Origin: Endomychus coccineus | Lineage: Eukaryota; Arthropoda; Insecta; Coleoptera; Endomychidae | NCBI GenBank assembly: GCA_958510875.1 | Contig: OY294068.1 | Coordinates: 190,984,315 to 191,048,314, forward strand | Direction of reading: 5' to 3' | Length of the DNA: 64,000 bases | Shown: positions 11,461-21,845 of the stretch, piece by piece | How the letters are laid out: each line of letters starts with the position of its first letter | How positions within the stretch are numbered: the first letter of the stretch is position 1 | The notes under the pieces: generated by a model | Seen by the model: only the letters and a program-made list of their open reading frames with translations | Database searches by the model: none | What the model was told of the DNA's origin: nothing | Made by a program: the position numbers and the translations under genes

Positions 11461-13240
11461 TTGCCCTTGTATTCATCGATTAATAAAACATCTAAACTTA
11501 GGTTCAAAAAACGCATTTTTTTTATGCACAAATGCAAATTCTAATGAGCGCCAAAAACAGAATGGTAACATTTCTTCTACTTGTCTTCCAGAATCGATGC
11601 CGAAAACTTCATCGCACACCATCTTGCCTGAAAATAAATCGAGGTATTGGCAAATTTTGAGCTATATTGTCTCTACTATATTGAAATTAGGGGAATGACA
11701 TCACGGTGGCGCCGCCGACACTTTCTTCTACGGGTATTAGCTATTCCTGCTGACGTAACCCGCAGGACAACAGCTAGTATAGATATTCATAAAATATTTC
11801 GTTGATTTCGTTTATTCTGGTGTATTGAAAAAACTTCTATTGATGAATGAACAATATTCTTTAATGAATTCGAGGAGTTGCCACAATCAAATCAATGGGG
11901 AGATTAGTATATATTGGATGATAGGAACACATACATAATACTCTAATATTTTCAATGCTGGCGGAAGCCCCACGATCCGAGAGTAAATTGAGGCTGAGCG
12001 TGAAATAGCTGAATTGATGAATGAATTTTACGTAACTATCTTGCATTTGTTCCCCTCCCATTATCTTCTATTATAAGTAACCGATACGCGTTTACAACAA
12101 TAACATTCTATAATTTACAATAGCGCACGGTTTGAAGGCATTAACGATCACCTTGTTAGTAAGATGCTTTGATACTAATGGCTTTGCGTTGTGCGTGTTC
12201 AATAATACCATCTGATTATTTATTTATTCACATACTGGAATTTATACATTTACCGACAAAGTGCTACTGCTCATGCAACGTAAACTTGTGTTTTTATCGG
12301 AAACTTCTCTCCGATTTCAATTTTATAAGATTAAAAACCACATATAGTGTAAAAAGACAAGTTATATTTCGCTCAACAATGAAGTAATGGCAAACAGTAT
12401 AGTTTTATTTCATTTGTTGCAGCTTCTTAGGAATCTAAGCTCCAGTTGCAGTTGCGTGAATTGAAGCGATCTACTTCATCGATATCCAGAATAGTGCAAT
12501 GAAAGACAAATGCAAATTTACACGCACTGTGATGTTCATTTGCTGACAATTATATCGTCATATAGAGATATTATAAAAGCGAGTTATCAACAAGTGAACA
12601 AGTTCGTATAAATTTTACTTTGTGTTTTATTCCACTATTCCACATATTTTCCAATAGAATTTACACCAATGAATGCCGAATCCATAGAGATATCTATCGT
12701 ATAAGTCATTGTTATCATTTCTCTCGGAAGCAATTATTGCGTGTGGCCTGGCGATAAATCATAGTGTCAAGTAAAGTTGTATGAGACACAAGTGGGTTAT
12801 GCTTCATGGGTTTCCAATATAAGCCCCATTTTGAACGGAATTCTGTATGTGTACACCTTGGCCATGACCCTATATTTCACTACATTGTCATTTACATTAA
12901 AAATCAAATGGGGTGCAACAAAGGACTGGCAACCTCGTTTAAAGGAAGCCCTTGTATATTTCCTAAGGATTAAATATGAATAACTTTTTTGTTATACTGT
13001 TGGTATTGCAGTATTGTGCATAACATACGTGTGATCAGCTGCAACATTGCATTTGGCTTGTGACGTCAAGATCTAGCGCTTGGGCAGGTACATCAAAAGA
13101 TCTGGCTAGGCTAAGTAGAATACAACAACGCTTGGTATCTTTCAAATTTTTCTGATAGTGTTTTTGCCTACTGGTTGAGATGGATGAGTGAAACGTCAAA
13201 AAATTCCAGCCTGAGATAGATCCAGGTATATAGCATGTCA
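11461..13240. other. Intergenic, nothing recognised
   Basis: Scattered short ORFs without domains. I see no RNA gene or structured repeat. Confidence 0.35.
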
Positions 13241-13244
13241 ATAT

Positions 13245-13800
13245 TTTGACAACACAAGTTTGCCAAATTTTGTAAGGGGTAAGTATGGAAAAATCGTGAA
13301 TTTGGTCGATCTCGTAGATTCCGATATAACGCCGTCATAATAAATACACTCTCATTGATGACAAATAGGATTCTACCAATAATTTCCACCTTAGAAGCTG
13401 GGGCAACATTCCGCAGAGTTTCTAAACCCTGAATTTCGGCCATCCCTTATATAAATACACTATGAAAAACACTTTTGACACGATTGATGCACTTGAAATT
13501 AGTATCAACAACCTTCAGAGATCGCATAGGACAAGTTCCATCAGTTACATGAACCTACAGGAATTTTCGCATTTTGCCAAATTTCCTAAGGGGTAAGTAT
13601 GGAAAATCATGAATTTGGTCGAACTCAAAGGCTGTCGTAATACATTCTCATGGATGAAAAATCTGATTCCAGCATTAGTTTTCACCTAAGAAGCTAAAGC
13701 AGCATTTTTCACAGTTCCGAAACCCTAAATTTCGTTAATACCTTATATAAATACACTATAAAAATCACTGTTATCACTATTGATGCAAATTTCAAAGGCT
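13245..13800. repeat. Two diverged tandem units, spacing 314 bp
   Basis: AAGGGGTAAGTATGG starts at 13274 and again at 13588. The matching order of blocks continues after each: GTGAATTTGGTCGA, then a CATTCTCAT-like block, a CCTTAGAAGCTG-like block, AAACCCT, and CTTATATAAATACACTA near 13445 and 13742. The units are clearly diverged (about 80% by eye). The TATATAAATA box in both is promoter-like but may be chance in AT-rich DNA. Confidence 0.75.
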
Positions 13801-14750
13801 ACTCAGTATTACAGGCAGATTTGGCGAAACTCTTGATTTTTCTTAAATTTGATAAACGTATTTTCGTAATATATTTCGTTTTCGCAATAAAATAATATAA
13901 CAAATCAACAGAGAATGCAATTTTACTTTGGGGCTTCGACCTTAAGTTCTAAGCTACATTTCGCGGAAATCATTCATTTATCCCCCTCGATGTATAATGT
14001 AGGTACTATTAAGAATGTTCACTCAGACAAGTAGGGAAAGTAATAAACGTATGTTTTACCACAAGGGAATTTGGAAGAGTGCTCACTCACCAGCCGCATA
14101 TGAAAAAAATGCGTATTCAAAAGAGAATGATCCATTAGGTCCCATTGTCATGCCATCAACAGGCAATTAATATTCATTTGATTGTAATGGATCTTCAAAT
14201 TACAGCGGTAGCAATAGTGTTCATAATCTGGCTGGTTAAAAGCGGCGTCTTCAAATAAGACAAGTTGTTATTCATTTTTTTCTATCTCCTTTGAATTAAA
14301 GGTTAGATAAAGTAACTGATCACAATAAATCATTTCTCAGATAGAATATGATTGATAATATTTTACATTTATACGATCCTTCTTAGCGGAAACTAGTTTT
14401 TGAAATTGAGTTTCTTCCGATGAAATTCTTCTACTTACCTATGGGCCAGTCAATGAAGCATTTCAAGTATTGTAAAATAAAGAAAAGTTGGACGTTACTT
14501 ATATATTATAGTAGTATCAATTCTCATTGATGGGTAGGATCTTGATAAAATTTGAGCTTGAGCTTTTTGTTTTATGCCGAGTTGTTGACAAAAAACTGCC
14601 AAAGTCCTAAAACAGTAGAATACATGTCAAAATGAAAAACAAATAGTGAATACGTTTCATACAAAAATAGGCCTCTTTTACCATGAACACGTTTTCGTTC
14701 TATCGCGTTCTATATGTCCGATTCAATGATTCTCATGATATTGCTTTTCC
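13801..14750. other. Intergenic, nothing recognised
   Basis: AT-rich; no domain, repeat or RNA gene that I can support. Confidence 0.35.
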
Positions 14751-14756
14751 ACTGTA

Positions 14757-14917
14757 ATCACGTCTATTAGTTCCAGACAGCTGTTTCGCTTTCTTCATGC
14801 GCTCATCAGAAAATGACTGATCAAGCATCTCTGGCGGAAGTGTTTGATCAGTGACTTCGTCGCCTGGATCGTTTCACCGAGAAGAACGAAAAAGCTGTCT
14901 GGAACTAATAGACGTGT
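14757..14917. repeat. Inverted terminal repeat pair, probably from a Penelope-like element
   Basis: The string ACGTCTATTAGTTCCAGACA (14760 on) is repeated in reverse complement at about 14896-14915, with the pairing continuing into GCTGTTTCG / CGAAAAAGC. On the minus strand the left arm reads CTGATGA, a short stem, GAAA and CAGCTGTC, the arrangement of a minimal hammerhead ribozyme that is known from Penelope-like element termini. A PLE coding fragment follows at 15356. The assignment to PLE is inference from motif plus neighbourhood. Confidence 0.55.
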
Positions 14918-15344
14918 TGCCACTGTTCTACCTGGAGAACCAAGGCTTTACCTATTGAGATCTCTCTAATAGTTCTGAACGTGGTTGATATTATTATATC
15001 GCCATTTTGAAACCGTCATCCTGAATTCTCAAATTTAAATGACAAATTCGTAATCAACCACTTCAAAAACTCCTATACTGTGAATCGCATCGAAATCGGA
15101 CGATATTTAGTTCACTTTAAGAATGCCAGCATTTCCTGCTTTCAGATTGGCGCGGAAAAATGGCGTAAGTATACTCATTTGTTTTCACTGAATTCGATTA
15201 ACTATAAAATAGCTCTTTAATGTCTTGTTCATACATTAACGTTCTTTGCGTCAGCAAAATTATAGCAACTTCAGCAAATAACGTTGGATAATTGTTACGA
15301 GAAATTTTAGATCAATAACTCAATTTCTAAACATAACAAGAAAG

Positions 15345-15560
15345 TAGAACGCAAATTGAAGTCACTTCTTATAAATAGTTCTTTAAAATTCAAATGTTTC
15401 ACTTATCATCCTTCGGTAATCAATAAATTCAATAATCTGTTTTCTATATTTGCAATACAACCCATTTATAATAGATGTAAGAACAATCTCAAAAACCATT
15501 TAGGCAACATCTTCGATAAAGTGTCCGACTCCGACAGATCCGGGATTTACAACATTGATT
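15345..15560 (+). pseudogene. PLE fragment: linker before GIY-YIG endonuclease
   Basis: The plus-strand frame reads LKFKCFTYHPSVINKFNNLF and ends in DSDRSGIYNIDC. This is the pattern of the Penelope-like element polyprotein between the reverse transcriptase and the GIY-YIG nuclease, where a block like F-K-Y-P-S-x-I-N-K precedes a spacer and then the RSGVYKI-x-C start of the nuclease. The frame is lost right after the GIY string, so the nuclease itself is gone. It is in the right place to belong with the inverted termini at 14757-14917. Confidence 0.7.
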
Positions 15561-17130
15561 GTATTCAAACTTCTATGTGGTCGATGGTCGTATAATCTGT
15601 GATGTCATGGCAAAGGGATCGTCATATAATTACCCAAGATTGCAATGTGCCAGGTTCTATAGGGGTTGTGATTGTTGGTAGTGTGGTACGATGCAAGCTA
15701 TATCATCGTAGGGCTAACTTCTCTGATCATTAATAATGATTCTAAAATTCGATTCTATTCTCTTCTATTCTATTCTGTTCTATGCTGCCTATGATAACTC
15801 TATCCTATAAACTATAAATACTTCTTCATTATCCTTATACATTGTTGTTGATATGTCATTCCATAACATTCATTCAAATCGATGTTGTCATGGATGATGT
15901 ATCAACAATAAGCAAAGCTTGCTTACGGTGCATTATTGCACATGTGGTCCACTTTGTACGTTATATCAACCTCATTATAAAGCATCTAAACAATTAAACA
16001 AATACAGTAGTGTTCGGGATTTCCCTCATTTGGAGCTTATTGGAGATAAACCCTTATTTCATTCCCATTACAGTTCAAACTAGAAGGAATATTCTAACTG
16101 AAATGTCCTCAGTACATTAACAGAATTTTTAGAGGTTGTACAATAGTGTTACAGCGTAAGCACAGTGTGAACTCTTTCATAGTTCATTCTATCATCTCTG
16201 CTGCCGTTCTCTATTATTCAGAATAATAATAATTAAATTTTTAATTATTGAACGGTTTAAATTGAATTTTCATTCCGCCGCTTAACGGTTCCGCCTGTTC
16301 CGACGCCTCTCGGTATCAAAGCAGGGCACGGTCCTAATACTTTGTAATAGATTGTGCATTACTGTCGTTCTATTCCGACTTCCACATCATGCTATAAAAA
16401 CAAATGAACCCTGTCGGACCGAGAATTTTGTTGCTACATCTCACAACTTTAAGCACTGGTTTTTGTGGCATGAGTGTTGCGTTTTGCACCGTTTTCCCGC
16501 GGATGCAACAATCATTTCGCATGGAAGACTCCTAATTCGAAACTGATTTGGAATTTAAGATCAGATAATTGATAATTCAACTAACATGATGATTTAAAGT
16601 AGTTTTCTAGCGCTGCTAGTTTATAAAACTTCTCATAACCGACGAATATTGTATGCAAGCTTCCGCGTGTGGGTGAGACGTGTGATAAAAATACCGGATT
16701 ATTGATATCATTTGCTTAAAAATGCGATTAAACGCAATGCATTTCACCTGGAGTTCACTACATTTCAGCTACGCAATCCAAACAAGATCAAAAAGTTCTT
16801 AATTAAAAGCCGTCTCTCAGACGGCGAGCTTTCAGTCCGTGCACGGTGAACTCGATTTAAATTAATGAAATTGTCAGTCAGACGTTGATGTTATCAGCTT
16901 TGCCAACTTCTATTAAGTCATACTCATAGTAGCTCCGTAGTAAAGTGCAGAAAATGTTCTGGATAAATGCGGAGTCACTACTTCAAGGCTCTAATTAAAT
17001 TAGACATTGTAATTAATTTTCTCAAGTAAATGGTTGGCACCACTCCATACTATAATTAAAATATAATCTTGACCGGCCATTGATTTAATAATACCAAAGT
17101 GTTTTGTCCTTGCCACTAAATAAATTGTTA
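15561..17130. other. Intergenic; TTCTA microsatellite and a small hairpin
   Basis: A degenerate TTCTA/TCTAT repeat occupies about 15748-15785. A 7-bp hairpin GCCGTCT-CTC-AGACGGC is at 16809-16825. The block 16260-16560 is relatively GC-rich, but no protein or RNA family is recognisable. Confidence 0.35.
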
Positions 17131-17132
17131 AG

Positions 17133-17560
17133 CTACAAAATATTTTCGAGAAACATTGTGTCAGCCAACGGTGGAATTTTGGGAGAGATGATGCATTGCT
17201 TTAGAATTTGAAGGTTACAGATACAAGGGAAGACCTCCCTAGGCCAAGAGTTCCACAATTTTGTCGTTCGGTAGAAGAATGAAGTCGGGTAGGAAGAAGT
17301 GCGGCAGGTCTTGAGTTTGACAATGAAGGAGAGACTAGCTTGAACTCGTCTAGACAACCTACCCGGAATCTCTCGTGATGGAATAACAGACGAGATTTCT
17401 GATGAACACCGACCATGGTGATATCTATTGGGAAAAATCTCCCATTTTTTACGATGTTCTGGATAAGTCAATGAATTCGTGAGTGTGACGAATAGCTCTC
17501 TTCTGGATAGAATCACAGTATGTTTGAGAGCCGAACTCCAAACACGTGGACAGTACTACA
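17133..17560 (-). pseudogene. C-terminal end of a Jockey/CR1-group LINE reverse transcriptase
   Basis: The minus-strand frame of 127 aa carries the conserved tail that follows the RT thumb in many arthropod LINEs: YHHGRCSSEI, then a variable stretch, then SFFYRTTKLWNSWPREVFP and a NLQILKQ ending. The usual pattern is YxxGRCSxEL ... SFxxRTAxLWNSLPxxVFPxxYNLxxFK. The copy ends shortly after this, as full-length 3' ends do. Upstream (17517-17560) a stop precedes it, so only this end survives. Directly upstream lies a different LINE (17590-18830) in the same orientation. Confidence 0.82.
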
Positions 17561-17589
17561 GAATAAGTCAAATCTTGTCGGTTTGTCAA

Positions 17590-18830
17590 CGTGCCGCCTG
17601 AGCATAAGATCTTGCTCCGCGGCATTTATTTAGGCGTTCAGGCGAGAAGGTTGAAACTCGGAGTCGCCTTCTTGTTGGTCTTCTCGCCTGATGAGATATT
17701 CCAGACCAAGTTCTTCCACAACTCTTTCTGCTGCCTTTACGATAACCGCCCCCACTTCGGCCAATTCGTGAGTTTGGTCAAAGCGCAGGAGAGATTCCAA
17801 ACTCCTAACCATTTTAAAAGGTATACTCAGAACCACACTTCAATTCAGACCCTCCAGACTTAGGAGTTCCCTACCTCCCCGGAGACGTGATAGCTAAATG
17901 CGACCAACGGACGACCTATGATGCAAACTGTGATGGACATGCATGCAAAGTGTCTTTGTCGAGTCTATGCAGCTCATCGACCGTCCATTTCATCACTCCA
18001 ATAGAGTGAAACAGAACTTGAAATGCAAGCATATTTGTTGTTGTTCTCACTCGAAAGTTCGAAAGACCAGGTTTCTGTACTTGCAGCGGAGAGCCACCTT
18101 TACTTGAGAAGCGTCATAATTAGGACGCTATTCAATTTCCAGGTATCGATAGGTGTCTCCAGCATCAAGATGTTCAAAGATGCTTCCGTCGGCAAGCTGC
18201 ATATTCTCGTGAACTTCCGTAGATCTTCCTCTCCACAAATGAAACACTGCGCACTTGTTCAATCCCAACTCCATGCCTACTGCTCGTGTATATTCTTGAA
18301 CAATGTTGAGAGTTCGATGGAGGCTTTTCTCCCCAGAGGCTACAATTTCAGATCACCCATGTGAAATAAATAGGTGATCCGACGCCTCCGGTTGTTCGGT
18401 GGTCCAGAGTGATATCCGCGAGTTCGTCTTAACGCAATGGAGGACGGCAGCAATTAGATGTTCAACAAGAGGGAACTCAACGAGTCTCCTTAGAAAACAC
18501 CCCTTTCGAATGTTACCGAATCTGTCAAGACTCGCCTTGTGCCTGATGTGATGGAACCACGAGTATTCCAGAGATGCAACAGAAGGTCTATGCATCTCAC
18601 TTGTGGAGTTGGTACCGCATGGCATTGGAGTAAGTACAGTTGTAGCTCATGTGATGTTGAATCAAATGCCTTGCGGTAGTCAATCCTGCCATGGAAAGGT
18701 TGCGCATGGAAAGTGTGAAGCTCTGAGTGATAGATCAATCTATCACCAGGTTCCTACCGGAAGCCCCATGCCTTTCTTTGCCCAACGCATCGATCTCAAC
18801 AACCTAGCTTCGAGAAACATGAAAATAACT
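17590..18830 (-). pseudogene. Decayed LINE reverse transcriptase of an R2/R4-like type
   Basis: Minus strand, several frames. From 18740 downward: IDYRKAFDSTSHELQLYLL (palm motif with the DYxKAFDS spelling of site-specific-type LINEs), then LHLWNTRGSI, DSVTFERGVF (family pattern SDSVxYERGIFQGD) and a PSSIAL-type helix. A block around TTEQPEASDHLF follows, which in another frame corresponds to the GPPxxRxxxxTHLxYMDD catalytic region near 18380. Downstream at 17836-17630 a 68-aa open piece (RSLESLLRFDQTHELAE, then AERVVEELGLEY) fits the C-terminal region. Frameshifts are numerous. The KAFDS spelling and ERG-F-QGD order differ from the Jockey-type LINEs elsewhere in this window, so it is a separate lineage; the R4 label is tentative. 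Confidence 0.75.
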
Positions 18831-19050
18831 TGTAGCAGGTGTTGAGACAAGTGATTGACCTGTATTTCTTAGGATGAGACAAGTCAGCATTCTTTGAAAG
18901 CAGCGGCTGCTGCTGTATGGTAGCAATATGCTATAGAATCTTAGCGTATTGTAGGAAACTACATATGTTTTCATTTCTAAGATAATTGATATCAACACTA
19001 ATCTCTTATTAGCTCTCATGCAACAACACAGCTAAACGCTCCGGATAGGT
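18831..19050. other. Spacer, nothing recognised
   Basis: Short AT-rich sequence between the LINE and the hammerhead-like motif. Confidence 0.3.
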
Positions 19051-19127
19051 ATTTTGACAGAACGATCGACCAGTAGCATGACAACCTAATCGTACCGCTG
19101 ATGAGTCTGAGGAGGCGAAACAGGTAT
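19051..19127 (+). ncRNA. Hammerhead-ribozyme-like core
   Basis: CTGATGA at 19098-19104 is followed by stem II GTCT-(GAGG)-AGGC, four pairs with one wobble, and GAAA at 19117-19120, the invariant core order of hammerhead ribozymes. An outer helix GGATA (19053) with TATCC (19124) is possible, as is an inner ACGAT/ATCGT pairing. I cannot place a convincing NUH cleavage triplet next to stem III, so it may be a decayed ribozyme or chance. Confidence 0.35.
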
Positions 19128-19721
19128 CCTGAATTCCAGGTTGTGCTATTACTAGTCGATCTAGAAGAATTTTACCTTTGTAAAATGATTGTTTATTAAT
19201 CTAGCATTATATGTTTTTCGATCAGAACTTCGAACCCAATAATACACCTCTCCCCATAGATAGACTTTATTTTTAGATTGCTAGGATGAAAACATTAGAT
19301 AACGAATTAATCGTAGCTGATGGAATCGAATACAATAAGAATCAACCCTTATTTCCAATTAAAGTGAACTGCCCCTTTGTTGTTGGCGCGAATAACTTCA
19401 AAGATCTATAATACCTAGTGATTAAGAATATTTATGGAATCACTTTTGATTACTTAATCTTGTGGTCAGATGAACATAATGGATACCATTCTAATATTTG
19501 AGACCTTTATATTATTACATTCATATCTCTAGAGACTGAAATACAGGTTTGGAATAGATATAAGGACCGGGGTGAACAAGAAATGTGATAGGTCGTATTC
19601 AATTATATTGTTTTCCAAATTGAAAATATGGAATAAATCAAAGATTCATCATTAATGGTAAAATGGAAAACATGACAAAATTAAAAGAATATTTTGATAT
19701 CTTCATTGTCATTAATTACGG
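19128..19721. other. Intergenic, nothing recognised
   Basis: AT-rich spacer up to the target duplication of the Copia element. Confidence 0.35.
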
Positions 19722-19726
19722 ATATC

Positions 19727-19897
19727 TGTTAGCAGAACGTGGTTATCTCGAAGATAATAATTATAATTATCTTCGTGTGAAGTTTTTATTTATTATTATA
19801 TTACATTAACTCTCTAGATTATCTACTACAAAATATTATTTTGTTACCATGTGAATATCAGTACATAGAACAATATTATATAACACAATTTCCAACA
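19727..19897 (-). repeat. Copia 3' LTR
   Basis: 171 bp, TG...CA ended, the downstream LTR relative to the minus-strand coding direction. Preceded in that direction by the polypurine tract. Confidence 0.93.
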
Positions 19898-19915
19898 CCC
19901 CCTCTTTATGTAATA

Positions 19916-20731
19916 TTACACTAATCCTTGTAATCCCATCTTCTCCACATTGAGATTAAGTTTTTCACCATTCAGAGCTTTGGTTAGACAGTCTGCAACC
20001 ATATCTTGAGTTCTGATAGATTTAATTTCAATATCGCCTTTTTCTTGCAATTCTCTAATGAAATGATGCTTAACATCTATGTGTTTCGTTCTAGGTCGGT
20101 AGCCACCATTTTTGCATTAATCCACTGCTCCCTTGTTATCACAGTAAAGTGATAATGTTCTTGGAGTATCAGGAATGAGTTCTAGAAGAAGCTCTCTCAA
20201 AAATAAAGCCTCTTGAGTTGTCATAGACAGAGCCATGTATTCAGCTTCTGTAGTTGAAAGAGCTACTGTAGGCTGTTTTCTTGAAGACCAGCTTATCGCT
20301 CCACCATTCAGAAAAAATACATATCCAGCTGTAGATTTGCGATCATCAACATCCCCGGCCCAATCAGACTCACAAAATCCTTGCATACCGTCCAATTTTC
20401 CGAATACCAGTTTGTATTGAGAGGCTTTTTTTGTTTCGGTAGCAGCAGTATGTCTAAGGGACAGATTTATTTTGGCTAAGGCTCTCTGGTCCAAATCAAC
20501 ATCAACTACTTGATTTGATTTTGGATCTACACAACAGAACAGACCTGCATCAACTAGGAAATTCTTCATCCAAAACTTCCAGTTTCCATAATTAGTACCA
20601 TCCAGGTGTTTAGATTCGGCTAAACCTCCAACGGAACTAGATATCATCATTGTGGACTTTGTTTTGGTAGCTCCCTCCAACTCTTTCCTTAGAGTTCTGA
20701 GTTGAACTTCAATATCTTCGACAGAAGTCAT
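19916..20731 (-). pseudogene. Gag to RNase H in-frame fusion of the Copia element
   Basis: The frame starts at ATG 20731. Residues 1 to about 95 are the N-terminal part of a Copia gag: a short coiled-coil-like start, then LDGTNYGNWKFWMKNFL, the usual gag pattern of a LxGxNYxxWKFxM motif. Without frame change it then enters the last part of pol at about residue 105 (YKLVFGK). The RNase H domain follows with catalytic residues visible as Asp123 in ESDWAGD, Glu in STTEAEY at 162-164 and Asp198 in YCDNKGA. A single TAA ends the 204-aa frame at 20117, but the same frame continues to 19916 with the normal C-terminus (RTKHIDVKHHF, MVADCLTKAL). Several kilobases between gag and RNase H are missing. 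Retention of an open junction is notable but may be chance (one in three). Confidence 0.9.
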
Positions 20732-20770
20732 TTTTGTAGTAATATATAATTCAGGTTCAGAGGGACTGGT

Positions 20771-20784
20771 CTGGGCCCATAACC
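20771..20784 (-). other. Copia primer binding site (initiator tRNA-Met half)
   Basis: On the minus strand this reads GGTTATGGGCCCAG immediately after the 5' LTR. It pairs with the anticodon-stem part of initiator tRNA-Met, as in Copia elements that prime from a cleaved tRNA. Confidence 0.88.
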
Positions 20785-20955
20785 TGTTAGCAGAACGTGG
20801 TTAACTCGAAGATAATAATTATATTTATTTTCGTGTGAAGTTTTTATTCATTATTGTATTACATTAACTCTCTAGATTATCTACTACAAAACATTATTTT
20901 GTTACCATGTGAATATCAGTACATAGAACAATATTATATAACACAATTTCCAACA
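20785..20955 (-). repeat. Copia 5' LTR
   Basis: 171 bp, upstream LTR in the minus-strand direction; differs from the other LTR at about six positions. Confidence 0.93.
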
Positions 20956-21098
20956 ATATCGCTCGTCGGATATTCGACATGTTCTGTGAGTAATCTTCTT
21001 ACATCCGCCATGTATAATGAATGAATTCATAACAACATCACTCGAGTATTTTTTTCATACGTTGATTACATTATCGAGAGGGCGGATGTAGGTCTTGT

Positions 21099-21383
21099 TT
21101 AATTTAAGGAAGAGCCGACTATCTGGAGTTTCGTAGGATTTACATAGACATATAATGTTGAATCGATTGGTTGGTTATTTACAGTGATCAGAAAATCCAC
21201 GTGACTTGATTCCAATTTCACCAGTTCACCTCTCTGAAAAATAGGATACGTGATCGTTATTTTAATAATGCAGTCAAATGGGTATAAAAATAGGCGACAC
21301 CCGTAAATCTTTTGGACATGGATCGATTTTGATGGGACAAATTGAATTCTCTTCAAAATGTCATCATAAAAAACGTTAACCAC
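21099..21383 (-). other. Open frame, possibly a decayed PIF1-like helicase end
   Basis: The 94-aa minus-strand frame contains QFVPSKSIHVQKIYGCRLF, which weakly resembles the helicase motif with the pattern IHKSQG, and later LYVYVNPTKLQIVGSSL, which weakly resembles the LYVALSR-T-x-x-L-x-IVG motif at the end of PIF1-family helicases. It lies downstream of a better PIF1-like fragment at 21660-21845 in the same orientation. The resemblance is weak and a chance frame is possible. Confidence 0.3.
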
Positions 21384-21397
21384 AAATAAAGTTGAAC

Positions 21398-21440
21398 AAA
21401 TTGTTTAGATTGTTTATAAACAATAAAATAGACAATATAA
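21398..21440. repeat. Palindromic block with inverse partner at 22877-22917
   Basis: ATTGTTTATAAACAAT is a perfect palindrome inside a block (AAATTGTTTA..., ...TAGACAAT) that recurs in reverse complement at 22877-22917. It may mark termini of a decayed 1.5-kb element. Confidence 0.5.
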
Positions 21441-21659
21441 TTGGCTCAATTTTAACAACAAATTTGTGGGTATACATTTGACGATATTGACTATAAAATC
21501 GAATTCAGAATACCAAAATTATCCGAAAATTACCCTAAAGCTAATTTTTGGTCGAATTCATCTATTTTGTTGATAAATAACTTGTTTATAACAAAAAAAT
21601 ACTGGCAGTCACCGAGCACTGCTGACAGAAGTGAAAACTGACATTATGAAGTAACCAAT

Positions 21660-21845
21660 TTATTTTGGGAATTTCATCCAAATTCGTATGATTTCACCAG
21701 TATCATCTCTTTCTACATGACACAATTCTCCGACAGTGCCATTGGACAATCCATCCCCAACATCTATGTTATTAGTTATCATGTATGGTCGGTTAAGAAC
21801 TAAAATTAACTCGTATGGTAATCCACCCGTATCATCGGTTCCCAT
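21660..21845 (-). pseudogene. PIF1-like helicase fragment, probably Helitron
   Basis: The 61-aa minus-strand frame reads TGGLPYELILVLNRPYMITNN, then IDVGDGLSNGTVGEL, then a charged stretch and WMKFPK. This matches the region of PIF1-type helicases in which a block like GLP-x-x-L-x-L-K-x-G-x-x-Y-M-V-x-x-N-I-D-x-x-D-G-L-x-N-G-x-x-G precedes the last helicase motifs. In insects such isolated copies usually come from Helitron RepHel proteins or from PIF1 genes captured by them. No Rep domain or Helitron terminus (CTRR with hairpin) was found near it. The flanks are AT-rich and without frames. Confidence 0.7.

Larger units (their letters stand above)
19722..20960 (-). mobile_element. Compact Copia-type LTR retrotransposon with target duplication
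   Basis: A 1229-bp element (19727-20955) lies between perfect 5-bp target duplications ATATC at 19722-19726 and 20956-20960. Two 171-bp direct LTRs begin TGTTAGC and end CCAACA. I count about six differences between them. Read on the minus strand, the primer binding site directly after the 5' LTR is GGTTATGGGCCCAG (20771-20784), complementary to the anticodon-arm part of initiator tRNA-Met, the half-tRNA primer known for Drosophila copia. A polypurine tract (AAGAGGGGG) abuts the 3' LTR at 19898-19906. The interior is far too short for a complete element, having lost protease, integrase and most of the reverse transcriptase. All the cis elements remain, so it could have moved in trans. Confidence 0.95.
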
